DNA of 64,000 bases, from NCBI RefSeq assembly GCF_900104385.1, contig NZ_FNJA01000003.1, forward strand, positions 552,918-616,917, written 5' to 3'. The translations under genes and the position numbers were made by a program. This stretch comes from Rhodoferax sp. OV413. GTDB taxonomy: Bacteria; Pseudomonadota; Gammaproteobacteria; Burkholderiales; Burkholderiaceae_C. Below, piece after piece: positions 37,655 to 48,392 of the stretch. Each line of letters begins with the position of its first letter. Position 1 is the stretch's first letter. The notes under the pieces were generated by a model that saw only the letters and a list, made by a program, of their open reading frames with translations, made no database searches and was not told the DNA's origin.

Positions 37655-39394
37655 ATGGCACTTGATCGTTTGAAAGTCAGCACCCGCCTGAGCCTGGGCT
37701 TCGGTAGCGCCATCGTCCTCGGCATGGTGATCGCCACCCTGGGCGCGGTGCAAATGCAGCAGATGGCCTCGAACCTGGACGAGATCGCCAACAACCGCAT
37801 GCTCAAGGTAGACCAGTTCTCGGAGATCAAGGACAACTTCAACACCATTGCCCGAACCGCCCGCAATATCGCACTCAAGCAAGACCCGGCATTCCACGAA
37901 GCCGAGCAAAAAACCATTGCCCACATGCGTGCCGCCAATACCGAGCTGCTGGGAAAGCTGGACAAAAGCATGTCTCCCGCCCTACCCAAAGGGCGCGAGT
38001 ACCTGAAAACCATTGTGGACGCACGGGTCCACTACGAACAAGGCATCGACCAGGTGGTGGATCTGGCCAAACAAGGCAAGGCACCCGAAGCCGCCGACGT
38101 GCTGGTCGGCCCGCTGCGTGCGGTGCAGGGCACACTGTTCAAAGCCGTTGACGACGTGACCGACTACCAGGCCGGCCTGAGCAAAGGCCTGGCCAATGAA
38201 GCCTCGACCAATGCCAACCACTATGCCATGTTGATGGTCGCACTGGCTGCCGCCATCGCTGCGGTGGGCGGCCTGCTGGGCTGGACCATCACCCGCAGCC
38301 TGACCCGCGCCCTGGGCGCCGAACCCGCCCAGGTCAGCGAAGCCGTGCAGCGCGTGGCAGATGGCAAGCTGGACACTCCGGTGCCAGTGCGCCCCAACGA
38401 CAGCACCAGCATGATGGCCACGGTGCATCGCATGCAGGAATCGCTGATCCGCACCGTCAGCCATGTGCGCAGCAATGCCGAGGGCGTGGCCGCCGCCAGC
38501 GCCCAGATCGCCCAGGGCAATAACGACCTGAGCAGCCGCACCGAGCAGCAGGCCAGCGCCCTCGAAGAAACCGCCGCCTCGATGGAGCAGCTCAATGCCA
38601 CCGTCAAGCAAAACGCCGACAACGCGCGCCAGGCCAACCAGCTGGCCCAGAGCGCGAGCGCGGTGGCCATCCGCGGCGGCGAGGTAGTCACCCAGGTGGT
38701 CGAAACCATGAAGGGCATCAACGACTCGTCGAAGAAGATTTCCGACATCATCAGCGTGATCGACGGCATTGCCTTCCAAACGAACATCCTGGCCTTGAAC
38801 GCAGCCGTTGAAGCCGCGCGGGCCGGCGAGCAAGGCCGCGGCTTTGCGGTGGTGGCCAGCGAGGTACGCAATCTGGCCGGCCGCTCCGCCGAAGCCGCCA
38901 AGGAGATCAAGCAGCTGATCAACGCCAGCGTCGAGCGCGTCGAGCAAGGCACAGCCCAGGTCGACCAGGCGGGCGTGACCATGACCGAGGTGGTCGGCTC
39001 GATCCGCCGGGTCACCGACATCATGGGCGAGATCAGCGCCGCCAGCAGCGAGCAAAGCAGTGGCGTGTCGCAGGTCGGCGAGGCCATCATCCAGATGGAC
39101 CAGGTGACGCAACAGAATGCCGCGCTGGTGGAAGAAATGGCCGCTGCCGCCGGCAGCCTCAACCACCAGGCCGACGAGCTGGTGGGCACGGTGGCCGTGT
39201 TCCAGCTACCCGGTGGCAGCGGTTCAACCGCCTTGGCCACGCGGGCCAGTGCACCCAAGCCGGTGCCGTTCAAAGCCGCCCGGCCCGCCATTGCCGCAGC
39301 CCGTCCGCCCGCGCTGGCCAGCAAACCGGCGGCGCCCAAGGCCTTGCCCAAAGCCAAGACGGCGGCCGACGAAGAGGAATGGAGCGCGTTCTGA
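37655..39394 (+). CDS. Methyl-accepting chemotaxis protein
   Basis: The 579-residue chemoreceptor has a first membrane helix at about 12-32, a periplasmic four-helix bundle (about 33-190), a second helix near 190-210, HAMP, and a cytoplasmic signalling coiled coil with the conserved tip [32 protein letters not shown]. The last residues EEWSAF form a W-x-x-F tail that can tether the methylation enzymes. AGGA precedes the ATG at 37655. Its stop overlaps a 65-codon gene, which is probably co-translated. Ligand unknown. Confidence 0.94.
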   Translation: MALDRLKVSTRLSLGFGSAIVLGMVIATLGAVQMQQMASNLDEIANNRMLKVDQFSEIKDNFNTIARTARNIALKQDPAFHEAEQKTIAHMRAANTELLGKLDKSMSPALPKGREYLKTIVDARVHYEQGIDQVVDLAKQGKAPEAADVLVGPLRAVQGTLFKAVDDVTDYQAGLSKGLANEASTNANHYAMLMVALAAAIAAVGGLLGWTITRSLTRALGAEPAQVSEAVQRVADGKLDTPVPVRPNDSTSMMATVHRMQESLIRTVSHVRSNAEGVAAASAQIAQGNNDLSSRTEQQASALEETAASMEQLNATVKQNADNARQANQLAQSASAVAIRGGEVVTQVVETMKGINDSSKKISDIISVIDGIAFQTNILALNAAVEAARAGEQGRGFAVVASEVRNLAGRSAEAAKEIKQLINASVERVEQGTAQVDQAGVTMTEVVGSIRRVTDIMGEISAASSEQSSGVSQVGEAIIQMDQVTQQNAALVEEMAAAAGSLNHQADELVGTVAVFQLPGGSGSTALATRASAPKPVPFKAARPAIAAARPPALASKPAAPKALPKAKTAADEEEWSAF

Positions 39395-39591
39395 TGTCCG
39401 ACACAGCGCCGCAAGAGGATGCCGACGACGCTCCACTGCGTGCGCTGGCCGAGGCCCTGCAGGGCATGCGCGATGCCTGGGTACGGGCCTCGCTATTCCT
39501 GCACGAGCTGCAGTTTCAAATCGACAGCGAGCAGCGCAGCGCTGCCAACGAGCAGGTGCAGAAGCTGCTGGACCGCATCAACGGCCGCTAG
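39394..39591 (+). CDS. Small acidic protein coupled to the chemoreceptor
   Basis: The ATG at 39394 shares its A with the chemoreceptor stop (CTGATG), the classic arrangement for translational coupling. The 65-residue product is acidic ([23 protein letters not shown]) and predicted to be entirely helical, with hydrophobic positions suited to a short coiled coil. I recognise no family. Third-position GC fits the neighbours. A start five codons earlier (39379) is possible. It may be a receptor-associated protein, but that is only inference from position. Confidence 0.6.
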   Translation: MSDTAPQEDADDAPLRALAEALQGMRDAWVRASLFLHELQFQIDSEQRSAANEQVQKLLDRINGR

Positions 39592-39594
39592 ACG

Positions 39595-40347
39595 CTATTT
39601 AGCGGCTTCCAGCGGCGGATAAGCCTCGGGGTCGAGCCGGCGCATCTCGGCTTCGATCCAGGCCTGCACCTCGGCCATCAGCTCATCCGGGCGGCGGCCC
39701 ACGCTGGGGATAGGCTTGCCGATGGAGATGTCCACGATGCCCGGGGTCTTGATGAAGGCCTTGCGCGGCCAGCATTTGGCCGAGGTCACGGCGATAGGAA
39801 TTACCGGCACGCCGCACTGGATCGCCAGCCGCGTGCCACCGGTCTTGTACTCGCCGACCTGGCCGCGGTCGATGCGCGTGCCCTCGGGGAACAGGATGAT
39901 CCAGGTGCCCTGACCAACCAGGCGCTTGCCCGATGCCACCATCTTCTTGAAGGCCTGGCTGCCCTGGCTGCGGTCGATGTGGATCATGTCCATGCAGGCC
40001 ATGGCCCAGCCAAAGAACGGCACCCACAGCAGCTCTTTCTTGAACACATAGGCCAGCGGGCGCGGCATGATGGCCGGCATCAGCAGCGCCTCCCAGGTGG
40101 ACTGGTGCTTGCACAGCAACACCGCCGAATCCAGCGGGCCGGTGGGCAGGTTTTCCATACCGGTAATACGGTTCTGGATGCCCAGGATCACCGTGCCGCT
40201 GTCCACCGCCAGCTTCAGCCAGCGCGCGCAGGCCCAGTAGATGCGGGTCGGGCCGGCAAACAGCGCCAGCACCAGCACGGCCAGGGCCCAGGGGATGACG
40301 GTCAACGCCAGCCACAGCATATGTACAACAGAACGCAACAAAGGCAT
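39595..40347 (-). CDS. plsC: 1-acyl-sn-glycerol-3-phosphate acyltransferase (PlsC family)
   Basis: The 250-residue membrane-bound acyltransferase makes phosphatidic acid from lysophosphatidate. The first 30 residues are a hydrophobic helix. The catalytic block is LLCKHQSTWEALL, where the usual H-x4-D is H-x4-E, and LFPEGTRIDRGQ is the substrate-binding block; both mark PlsC-type enzymes. It is the last gene of a minus-strand group after glyQ, glyS and gmhB, but a family-A repeat lies directly before its start, so it may be a separate unit. Confidence 0.88.
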   Translation of the reverse strand: MPLLRSVVHMLWLALTVIPWALAVLVLALFAGPTRIYWACARWLKLAVDSGTVILGIQNRITGMENLPTGPLDSAVLLCKHQSTWEALLMPAIMPRPLAYVFKKELLWVPFFGWAMACMDMIHIDRSQGSQAFKKMVASGKRLVGQGTWIILFPEGTRIDRGQVGEYKTGGTRLAIQCGVPVIPIAVTSAKCWPRKAFIKTPGIVDISIGKPIPSVGRRPDELMAEVQAWIEAEMRRLDPEAYPPLEAAK

Positions 40348-40348
40348 T

Positions 40349-40411
40349 TTTTGATCTTTTAGGTAGTTGGCGCATATTCAATATGCGCAGGCAGCTATTA
40401 ATTAAATAGCA
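40349..40411 (+). repeat. Family-A hairpin repeat, copy A6
   Basis: TTTTTTGATCTTTTAGG then AGTTGGCGCATATTCAATATGCGCAGG (stem GCGCATAT/ATATGCGC, 8 bp) and the tail AGCTATTAATTAAATAGC. It fills the gap between plsC (start 40347) and gmhB (end 40412) and touches both. Confidence 0.88.
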
Positions 40412-40987
40412 CTAAGACGCCGCGGCCTTGGCGGCCGACTCGCGCTGGATGAGGAAGTTGGCAAACGCCAGCAGGTCCTGGTGCACCCAGGTGCCCACCG
40501 GGAACCCGACCGGCAGCGTCGCATGGCCGCGGTAGGCCGCAGCCTTGCCGGTCAGCACCACATGCGGCTCGCAGCCCGCGGCCACACCGGCCTGCAGATC
40601 GCGCAGGCTGTCGCCCACCGTCGGCACGCCGTGCAGCTCGATACCAAAGCGCTCGCCGATCTGCTCGAACAAACCCGGCGCCGGTTTGCGGCAATGGCAG
40701 CCCTCGTCGGGCGCATGCGGGCAGAAGAACACAGCGTCGATGCGGCCGCCGGCAGCCGCCAGCAGCTTGTGCATCTTGGCGTGCATGGCATTCAGCGCCG
40801 CCATGTCGAACAGCCCGCGGCCCAGACCCGACTGGTTGGTCGCCACCACCACATGCCAGCCCGCATGGTTGAGCTTGGCAATCGCCTCCAGCGCACCGGG
40901 CAAGGGCAGCCATTCTTCGGGCGACTTGACGAACTCGTCGCTGTCGGCGTTGATGGTGCCGTCGCGGTCCAGGATGGCGATTTTCAT
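40412..40987 (-). CDS. gmhB: D-glycero-beta-D-manno-heptose 1,7-bisphosphate 7-phosphatase
   Basis: The 191-residue HAD phosphatase works in ADP-heptose synthesis for lipopolysaccharide. The HAD motif I is AILDRDGTIN, motif II VVATNQSGLGRG, and the zinc-binding loop with CPHAPDEGCHCRKP distinguishes GmhB from other HAD enzymes. TVGDSLRDLQAG is motif IV. It begins one base after the glyS stop (TGA at 40989-40991), so it is coupled to glyS. A related D,D-heptose or histidinol phosphatase cannot be fully excluded but is less likely. Confidence 0.92.
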   Translation of the reverse strand: MKIAILDRDGTINADSDEFVKSPEEWLPLPGALEAIAKLNHAGWHVVVATNQSGLGRGLFDMAALNAMHAKMHKLLAAAGGRIDAVFFCPHAPDEGCHCRKPAPGLFEQIGERFGIELHGVPTVGDSLRDLQAGVAAGCEPHVVLTGKAAAYRGHATLPVGFPVGTWVHQDLLAFANFLIQRESAAKAAAS

Positions 40988-40988
40988 G

Positions 40989-43106
40989 TCAGCTCGCTAA
41001 CTTCGACAGGTCGGCCACGCGGTTCATGGCGTTGTGCAGGCTTTGCAGCAAGCCCAGGCGGTTCAGGCGCACATCGGTCTCTTCGGCGTTCACCATCACG
41101 CCGTCGAAAAACGCATCCACCGGTGCGCGCAGCGCCGCCAGCGACTGCAGCGAAGCCGTGTAGTCGCCGGACTCGAACTGCGCCTGGGCCGTGGGCGCGG
41201 TCGCCTCCATCGCGGCAAACAAGGCCACTTCGGCGGCTTCCTTCAGCAGCACCGGGCTGACATGCGCGTCCACGCTATCGGCCTTCTTCAGGATGTTGGC
41301 AATGCGCTTGTTGGCCGCGGCCAGGGCCGCGGCTTCGGGCAGGGCCGCGAACACGCGTACAGCGGCCAGGCGCTTGGGCACTTCGGCCAGGCGCTGCGGG
41401 CGCAGGGCGAGAACGGCGTCGACTTCTTGGGCGCTGTAGCCCTGCTCGCGCAGGCTGCCACCGAGGCGGTCGTAGATGAAGCCCAGCAGGGCTTGCACCG
41501 AGGCCTCGCGCGGCGCGGTCAGCTTGTCGCCCAGCACGTCGAATGCGGTATCGACCAGGCCGGCCACATCCAGCGCCAGGTTCTGCTCGGTCAGCATGCG
41601 CAGCACACCCAGCGCATGGCGGCGCAGCGCGAACGGATCCTTGTCGCCGGTCGGCAGGTTGCCGATGCCGAACATGCCGACCAGGGTCTCCAGCTTGTCG
41701 GCCAGCGCCACGGCGATGCCCACCGCATTGCGCGGCAGGCTGTCGCCGGCAAAGCGCGGCTTGTAGTGGTCTTCAATCGCATCGGCCACGTCGGCATGCA
41801 GGCCGTCGTTCAGCGCGTAGTAGCGGCCCATCGTGCCTTGCAGCTCGGGGAACTCGCCCACCATGTCGGTCACCAGGTCGGACTTGGCCAGTTGCGCGGC
41901 CTGGTCGGCCTGCTGCGCCAGGGCGTCGCCGCCGAGCTGCTGGGCAATGGCTTTGGCAATCGCGCGGACGCGCAGCACGCGCTCGCCTTGCGAACCGAGC
42001 TGGTTGTGGTAAACCACCTTGTCCAGGCCTTCGACGCGCGACAGCAGGGTCTTCTTGCGGTCCTGGTCGAAGAAGAACTTGGCATCGGCCAGGCGCGGAC
42101 GCACCACGCGCTCATTGCCACCAATGACCTGGCTGGCATCGTCTGGACGGATGTTGCTGACGATCAGAAACTGGTTGGTCAGCTTGCCAGCGGCGTTCAG
42201 CAGCGGGAAGTACTTCTGGTTGGCCTTCATGGTCAGGATCAGGCATTCCTGCGGCACGCCCAGGAACTCTTCTTCGAAGCTGCAGACCAGCACATTCGGG
42301 CGCTCGACCAAGGCCGTCACCTCGTCCAGCAATGCTTCATCTTCGATAGCACGCACCCCACCACCGATCTGCGCCGCAGCTGCATTCAGCTGGCGCACGA
42401 TGTCGGCGCGGCGCTCGGCAAAGCTGACGATCACCGCGCCATCGCGGGCCAGGGTGGCGGCGTAGCTGTCGGCATCCTTCAGCACCACCGGATCGACCGC
42501 GGCTTCAAAGCGGTGGCCATGGGTGGTATTGCCGGACTGCAGGCCCAGGGCTTCGACGTGCACCACGTCGGCACCGTGCAAAGCCACCAGGCCGTGGGCC
42601 GGACGCACAAAGTTCACGCTGCTCCAGCCGTCGGCCAGCTGGTACTGCATGACCTTGGGGATGGGCAGCTTGGCAAGGGCCTCCGACAAGGCTTTTTGCA
42701 GGCCTTCCTGCAGCGTGGCGCCGGCCACCGTGCGTTCCAGAAACAGGGCTTCGGCCTTGCCGTCCATGGCGCGCTTCAGGCTGGCGACAGCGGAGGCGTC
42801 GGCACCCAGCGCCTGCAGCTTTTTCAGCAGTGCAGGCGTGGGCTGGCCGTCGGCACCCAGGCCCACAGCCACGGGCATCAGCTTGGCCGAAACGGCCTTG
42901 TCGGCGGCGAAAGCGGCCACGGCAGTAATGTGCGCAGCCAGGCGGCGCGGCGAGGCGAAGGCGGTGAGCTGCGATTCGGCCGTCGCCAGGCCTTGGGCCT
43001 TGAGCTGCTCCAGCAGCACGCCGGCAAACGCGTCGCCCAGTTTCTTCAAGGCCTTGGGTGGCAGCTCTTCGACAAACAGCTCCACCAGTAGATTCTTCAC
43101 GGTCAT
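40989..43106 (-). CDS. glyS: Glycine-tRNA ligase beta subunit
   Basis: The 705-residue beta chain of the bacterial alpha2-beta2 glycyl-tRNA synthetase begins MTVKNLLVELFVEELPPKAL, the family signature. It contains long helical domains and a C-terminal anticodon-binding-like region. The start at 43106 is one base after the glyQ stop, in the usual glyQ-glyS order; the longer open frame upstream is not coding. It is coupled to gmhB at its 3' end. Confidence 0.97.
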   Translation of the reverse strand: MTVKNLLVELFVEELPPKALKKLGDAFAGVLLEQLKAQGLATAESQLTAFASPRRLAAHITAVAAFAADKAVSAKLMPVAVGLGADGQPTPALLKKLQALGADASAVASLKRAMDGKAEALFLERTVAGATLQEGLQKALSEALAKLPIPKVMQYQLADGWSSVNFVRPAHGLVALHGADVVHVEALGLQSGNTTHGHRFEAAVDPVVLKDADSYAATLARDGAVIVSFAERRADIVRQLNAAAAQIGGGVRAIEDEALLDEVTALVERPNVLVCSFEEEFLGVPQECLILTMKANQKYFPLLNAAGKLTNQFLIVSNIRPDDASQVIGGNERVVRPRLADAKFFFDQDRKKTLLSRVEGLDKVVYHNQLGSQGERVLRVRAIAKAIAQQLGGDALAQQADQAAQLAKSDLVTDMVGEFPELQGTMGRYYALNDGLHADVADAIEDHYKPRFAGDSLPRNAVGIAVALADKLETLVGMFGIGNLPTGDKDPFALRRHALGVLRMLTEQNLALDVAGLVDTAFDVLGDKLTAPREASVQALLGFIYDRLGGSLREQGYSAQEVDAVLALRPQRLAEVPKRLAAVRVFAALPEAAALAAANKRIANILKKADSVDAHVSPVLLKEAAEVALFAAMEATAPTAQAQFESGDYTASLQSLAALRAPVDAFFDGVMVNAEETDVRLNRLGLLQSLHNAMNRVADLSKLAS

Positions 43107-43107
43107 A

Positions 43108-44025
43108 TCAGGCGGCTTTCTTTTCAATCTGGGCCAGGACTTCGGCAGCCCATTCTTTGGGCGCCATCGGGAAGCCCAGGCGGGCACGGCTGTCCAGGTA
43201 GCTTTGCGCCACGCTGCGGGCCAGGTTGCGGATGCGGCCCATGTAGGCGGCGCGTTCGGTCACGCTGATGGCGCCGCGTGCGTCCAGCAGGTTGAAGCTG
43301 TGCGCGGCTTTCAGCACCTGCTCGTAGGCGGGCAGAGCAAGTTGCGCACCGATCAGGTGTTTGGCCTGTTTTTCGTGCGCGGTGAAGGCGGTGAACAAGA
43401 AGTCGGTATCGCTGTGTTCGAAGTTGTAGGTCGATTGCTCGACCTCGTTCTGCTTGTAAACGTCGCCGTAGCTCAGGCCGTCGGTCCAGACCAGGTTGTA
43501 GACGTTGTCCACGCCCTGCAGGTACATGGCCAGGCGCTCCAGGCCGTAGGTGATCTCGCCGGTGGCGGGCTTGCAATCAATGCCGCCAACCTGTTGGAAG
43601 TAGGTGAACTGCGTGACTTCCATGCCGTTCAGCCAGACTTCCCAGCCCAGGCCCCAGGCGCCCAGGGTCGGGTTTTCCCAGTCGTCTTCAACGAAACGGA
43701 TGTCGTTCTTCTTCAGATCGAAACCCAGGGCTTCGAGCGAACCCAGGTACAGCTCCAGGATGTTGGCCGGCGCGGGCTTCAAGACCACCTGGTACTGGTA
43801 GTAATGCTGCAGGCGGTTCGGGTTCTCGCCGTAGCGCCCGTCCTTGGGGCGGCGGCTGGGCTGCACATAGGCGGCCTTCCAGGGCTCGGGGCCGATGGCG
43901 CGCAAGAAGGTAGCGGTGTGCGAGGTGCCCGCGCCCACTTCCATGTCGTAGGGCTGCAAGAGCGCACAGCCTTGCTCAGCCCAGTAGGACTGCAGGGTCA
44001 GAATGATTTGCTGGAATGTCTTCAT
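43108..44025 (-). CDS. glyQ: Glycine-tRNA ligase alpha subunit
   Basis: The 305-residue alpha chain carries the class II catalytic core: [24 protein letters not shown] at the N-terminus and the ARG-containing [24 protein letters not shown]. It charges tRNA-Gly together with GlyS. The ATG at 44025 begins the conserved [12 protein letters not shown]; a TTG four codons earlier is an alternative. No clear Shine-Dalgarno is visible. The divergent gene is a small membrane protein about 200 bp away. Confidence 0.97.
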   Translation of the reverse strand: MKTFQQIILTLQSYWAEQGCALLQPYDMEVGAGTSHTATFLRAIGPEPWKAAYVQPSRRPKDGRYGENPNRLQHYYQYQVVLKPAPANILELYLGSLEALGFDLKKNDIRFVEDDWENPTLGAWGLGWEVWLNGMEVTQFTYFQQVGGIDCKPATGEITYGLERLAMYLQGVDNVYNLVWTDGLSYGDVYKQNEVEQSTYNFEHSDTDFLFTAFTAHEKQAKHLIGAQLALPAYEQVLKAAHSFNLLDARGAISVTERAAYMGRIRNLARSVAQSYLDSRARLGFPMAPKEWAAEVLAQIEKKAA

Positions 44026-44225
44026 GGAGGTCTGCAAAAGAGGAGGCCACCGGTAGCGGCCTAATCTTTGATTTTACGGGTCTGCCGGCCGGGCTTGCGC
44101 TAGCCGATTCCCGGGCGGCCGAATGCCCGCCATCGCGCAGGAAAAGGCCGCTTGTGTGACTTTGGCCCGCTTATTGCGCGCAGCCAGCGCTTACATTGCA
44201 CGCAAACAACAAATCGGAGGTGTGT

Positions 44226-44420
44226 ATGGATGACACGGGCAGCGAATTCGGCTGGTTTATGGCGTATTTGTTCTGCGCAGTGCTGGCCTTGGGCACCATC
44301 GTCTGGTCCGCCGTGGCATGGTGGCACCGCAAGCAAAAACGCGAACGCCGCGCGGCCAAAAAAGACTCGTACAACCAGTTCCGCGCCTGGCGTGACGGCA
44401 AAGAGCCACCACCCAAATAG
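44226..44420 (+). CDS. Small membrane protein of 64 residues
   Basis: GGAGG lies six bases before the ATG at 44226. The protein is MDDTGSEFGWFMAYLFCAVL..., with one membrane helix (about residues 9-30) followed by a very basic, cytoplasmic-looking tail (HRKQKRERRAAKKD). The acidic start and basic end predict an N-out, C-in orientation. No family is recognised. It is followed by a strong family-A hairpin that should end its transcript. The ribosome site and domain layout make a real gene likely. Confidence 0.65.
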   Translation: MDDTGSEFGWFMAYLFCAVLALGTIVWSAVAWWHRKQKRERRAAKKDSYNQFRAWRDGKEPPPK

Positions 44421-44475
44421 ACATAAAAAAAGCTGCTAACGCATATTCAATATGCGCTAGCAGCTATCATTTTTG
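44421..44475. repeat. Family-A hairpin repeat, copy A7 (bidirectional terminator)
   Basis: AGCTGCTAACGCATAT-TCA-ATATGCGCTAGCAGCT forms a 16-bp stem with one mismatch, 44431-44465. An A7 tract on the left and ATCATTTTT on the right give a U-tract in both directions. It lies between the small membrane protein and the convergent asparaginase gene, so it can terminate both transcripts. Confidence 0.92.
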
Positions 44476-44513
44476 CAGCCATCGGCAGCTAGGCCGCCGG
44501 TGGCCCGCAGGCA

Positions 44514-45629
<1,116 letters not shown>

Positions 45630-45662
45630 TTATGAAAACGCCTCGAATCAGAGGTGCCTGAT

Positions 45663-45728
45663 GGTAGCGACGCACACCCCACAGGCCTCGCAAGACCCAT
45701 GCCTTCTTTTCATAACCCCATCGCTACC
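45663..45728. other. 8-bp inverted repeat in the ansB upstream region
   Basis: GGTAGCGA (45663-45670) and TCGCTACC (45721-45728) are exact inverted copies 50 bp apart, about 60 and 120 bp upstream of the ansB start. They could bind a dimeric regulator as separate half-sites or form a stem; no promoter hexamers stand out. Low support for function. Confidence 0.3.
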
Positions 45729-45763
45729 GGTCATCGGCATGCGGGCACGGGCATTCGAGAATT

Positions 45764-45828
45764 TATATAAAAAGTGCCTTCAGCGCTGGCATTACCTGCA
45801 CCAGCAGCTATTTATTCAATAGCAAATT
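45764..45828 (+). repeat. Family-A hairpin repeat, copy A8
   Basis: TATAAAAAGTGCCTTCAGCGCTGG and CATTACCTGCACCAGCAGC then TATTTATTCAATAGCAAA: same lead, core and tail as A1. It lies just beyond the 3' end of the amidase gene (45832). Confidence 0.85.
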
Positions 45829-45831
45829 TCG

Positions 45832-47352
45832 CTACACCGCGGTGCGTCCACCCGGGAAACTACCGGGTTCGCCGTGCAAGGGCGGGTGGGTGACGATGGA
45901 CTTCAGCTCGGGCCGGGCCTGGGCCAGCGCCTGCAGATCGGGCCGCGGCCGGCACAGCGCGGGGCTGGCGGCAAACGCCTGCTCCAGCGCCTGCGCGGCC
46001 GACAGCAGCTGCGCGTCGCCATGCAGGCGGCCGACCATCTGCAGGCCAAACGGCATGCCGTGTTCATCCGTCCCGCAGGGCAGCGACAGCGCCGGGTTGG
46101 TGGCCAGCGTGACCACATAGGTCAGGCCCAGCCAGTGGTAGTAGTTGCGCATGTCCTGGCCGTCGATGCGGCCGGCGAACAGCTCGGTCCAGGGGAATGG
46201 CGAGACCGGCGTGACTGGCGCCAGGATCAGGTCGTACTGCTCGAAGGCCTTGGCGAAGCGACGCTGGATACGGGTCTGCTCCAGGTGCGCCCAGGCGCGG
46301 TCGGCCAGGGTGATGGCGGCGGCCATCTCCACATTGGCGCGCACGTTCGGGCCCAGGGTCTCGGGCGCGTTGCGAAAGGTATCGGCAAACGCCGCCACAA
46401 AGCTCTCGGCACGCAGGACGTCGAAGGCGCGGTCGGCGTCGCCCAGTTGCAAGTCCACTGGCTCGCATTGCGCGACCAGCGGGCGGATCGCCTCGACCCG
46501 CTGGCGGAACACGCGGCGGATCTCGGGGTCGACGATGCACATGCCGAAGTCTTCGGTGGTGCCGACGCGCAGCCGGGACAGGTCGATGTCCTTCAGCGGC
46601 CAGAACTGCGAAGCGTCCACCGGATACGACAGCGGGTCGCGCGGGTCCGGCCCAACGCTGGCGGCGAACTGCAGCGCGGTGTCGGCCACCGTGCGGCCCA
46701 TCGGCCCGAGTACCGAAATCACCGACCAGCCCAGCGGCCGCGCGTCGTTCGCCACCAGGCCTGGCGACGGCCGCAGCCCCACCACGCCGCACAGCGCGGC
46801 CGGAATCCGCAGCGAGCCGCCGGTGTCCGAGCCGGTGCACAGCGGCAGCAGATCGGCCGCCAGCGCCGCAGCCGAGCCACCGGATGAACCGCCCGCGTTC
46901 AACGCCGGGTTGAACGGGTTGCCGGTCGCGCCCCAGACCGGATTGCGGCTGTTCGCGCCCGCGCCCATGTCGGGCACATTGGTCTTGGCGGTGACGATGG
47001 CACCGGCCGCGCGCAGCCGCGCCACCAGCAAGTTGTCGGCCGTGGGCACGTTGCCGCGCAGGCCCACATTGCCATAGGTGGTGAGCAGGCCGGCGGTGTC
47101 CTGCAAGTCCTTCACGCCCAGCGGCAGGCCATGCAGCGGGCCCAGCGGCGCACCGCGCATCACCTGGGCCTCGGCCTCGCGGGCCGCGCTGCGGGCGCGG
47201 TCGAAGTCGGTAGCGCAGATGGCGTTGATGGCCGGGTTCAGGGCTTCGATGCGCGCGATGCAGGCGTCCATCAGTTCGACGGGCGAAAGCTGGCGGCTGC
47301 CGATCAGGCGGCGCAGTTCGACGGCGGAGGTTTCGGGCAGGCGGGTATCCAT
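45832..47352 (-). CDS. Amidase (amidase-signature family)
   Basis: The 506-residue cytoplasmic amidase has the Ser-cisSer-Lys triad: lysine in LPLGVKDLQDTAG, and serines in GGSSGGSAAALAADL and GSDTGGSLRIPAAL. AS-family members hydrolyse simple amides, aryl amides or act as GatA; the absence of gatB or gatC nearby argues against GatA. It starts six bases after the Bug-protein stop, in an operon with the Bug protein and FAD oxidase. An amide or amino-acid derivative is the likely substrate, by inference from context. Confidence 0.9.
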   Translation of the reverse strand: MDTRLPETSAVELRRLIGSRQLSPVELMDACIARIEALNPAINAICATDFDRARSAAREAEAQVMRGAPLGPLHGLPLGVKDLQDTAGLLTTYGNVGLRGNVPTADNLLVARLRAAGAIVTAKTNVPDMGAGANSRNPVWGATGNPFNPALNAGGSSGGSAAALAADLLPLCTGSDTGGSLRIPAALCGVVGLRPSPGLVANDARPLGWSVISVLGPMGRTVADTALQFAASVGPDPRDPLSYPVDASQFWPLKDIDLSRLRVGTTEDFGMCIVDPEIRRVFRQRVEAIRPLVAQCEPVDLQLGDADRAFDVLRAESFVAAFADTFRNAPETLGPNVRANVEMAAAITLADRAWAHLEQTRIQRRFAKAFEQYDLILAPVTPVSPFPWTELFAGRIDGQDMRNYYHWLGLTYVVTLATNPALSLPCGTDEHGMPFGLQMVGRLHGDAQLLSAAQALEQAFAASPALCRPRPDLQALAQARPELKSIVTHPPLHGEPGSFPGGRTAV

Positions 47353-47358
47353 AGCTGG

Positions 47359-48357
47359 TCACTCAATCTTGATTTGCGAATGTTCGGCGATGCTGCGCAT
47401 CTTGGCGATGTCGGCCGACACCATACCCGCCCAGTCAGGGATAGCACTGTAAGCGGGCTCGAAACCGGCGAGCTTCATCTTCTCCTGCGTGTCCGGGCTG
47501 GCCATCAGCGCGGCCAAGGCCTTCTCCAGCCGGGCTTTGACAGCGGGCGGCAGACCACGCGGGGCGACCAGGGCCAGCCAGGCCGTCATGTCGAAGCCCG
47601 GGTAGCCGCTTTCGGCCACGGTGGGCACATCGGGCATCACGCTGGAGCGCTTGGCGGTGGCCACGGCCAGCACCTTCACCTTGCCGCTCTTGAGCTGCTG
47701 CGAGGCGGCCACTACCGTGTCGAAGGAGATCGGAATCTGCCCGCCGATCAGGTCGGTCATCAGCGGCGCGCTGCCCTTGTAGGGCACGTGCGTCATCTTC
47801 AGGCCGGTCGCGCTGTTGAACATGGCGCCGGCAAAGTTGGAGCTGGTGCCGTTGCCAAAGCTGCCGTAGACAAAGTCATCGGGCTTGGCCTTGACCGCCG
47901 CCACCAGCTGCTGCACGTTGCTCGCCTTAACGGTCGGATTCACCAGCAGCGCCAGGGCCACCGAACCAACCATGCCCACTGCATCAAAGCCCTTGACCGG
48001 GTCGTAGGCCAGCTTGCTCTGCAGCGCCGGGTTCAACGTGAAGGTGGAGTTGGAGCTGATCAGCAGCGTGTAGCCATCGGGCTTGGCATTCGCCACATAG
48101 GCCGCGCCAATCGCAGTGCCGGCGCCGGGCTTGTTCTCCACCACCACCGGCTGACCCAGCTGATCCTGCAAGGTCTTGCCGAGGATGCGGGCCAGCACGT
48201 CGGCCGCACCGCCGGCCGGATACGGCGCCACCAGGGTCAGGGGCCGGTCCGGGAAGTCGGCCGCCTGCGCCAGCCCGCCCGCAGCGGCCAGGGTGGAGGC
48301 AAGAATGCCACCGGCGATCAGCCGGCGGCGCGTGGCGTGGAATGGCGGTAGGTGCAT
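47359..48357 (-). CDS. Bug-family (TctC-like) solute-binding protein
   Basis: The 332-residue protein has a twin-arginine-like, positively charged leader (ATRRRLIAGGILASTLAAAGGLAQA) and the Bug fold: FPDRPLTLVAPYPAGGAADVLAR, YTLLISSNSTFTLNPAL and DVPTVAESGYPGFDM. Bug proteins capture carboxylates, amides or amino acids for tripartite transporters or for sensing. The matching TctA/TctB membrane genes are not in the window. It lies between the FAD oxidase and amidase genes, so it probably binds their substrate. Confidence 0.92.
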   Translation of the reverse strand: MHLPPFHATRRRLIAGGILASTLAAAGGLAQAADFPDRPLTLVAPYPAGGAADVLARILGKTLQDQLGQPVVVENKPGAGTAIGAAYVANAKPDGYTLLISSNSTFTLNPALQSKLAYDPVKGFDAVGMVGSVALALLVNPTVKASNVQQLVAAVKAKPDDFVYGSFGNGTSSNFAGAMFNSATGLKMTHVPYKGSAPLMTDLIGGQIPISFDTVVAASQQLKSGKVKVLAVATAKRSSVMPDVPTVAESGYPGFDMTAWLALVAPRGLPPAVKARLEKALAALMASPDTQEKMKLAGFEPAYSAIPDWAGMVSADIAKMRSIAEHSQIKIE

Positions 48358-48392
48358 AGCGGCCTCGTGGGTGGATGAAGAATTGAAGGTGC

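Noticed and set aside
37488..37673. Small open frame with an AGGAGG directly before its ATG, upstream of the chemoreceptor
   Set aside because: The ribosome site touches the start codon (no spacer), the product looks random and the frame overlaps the true receptor start.
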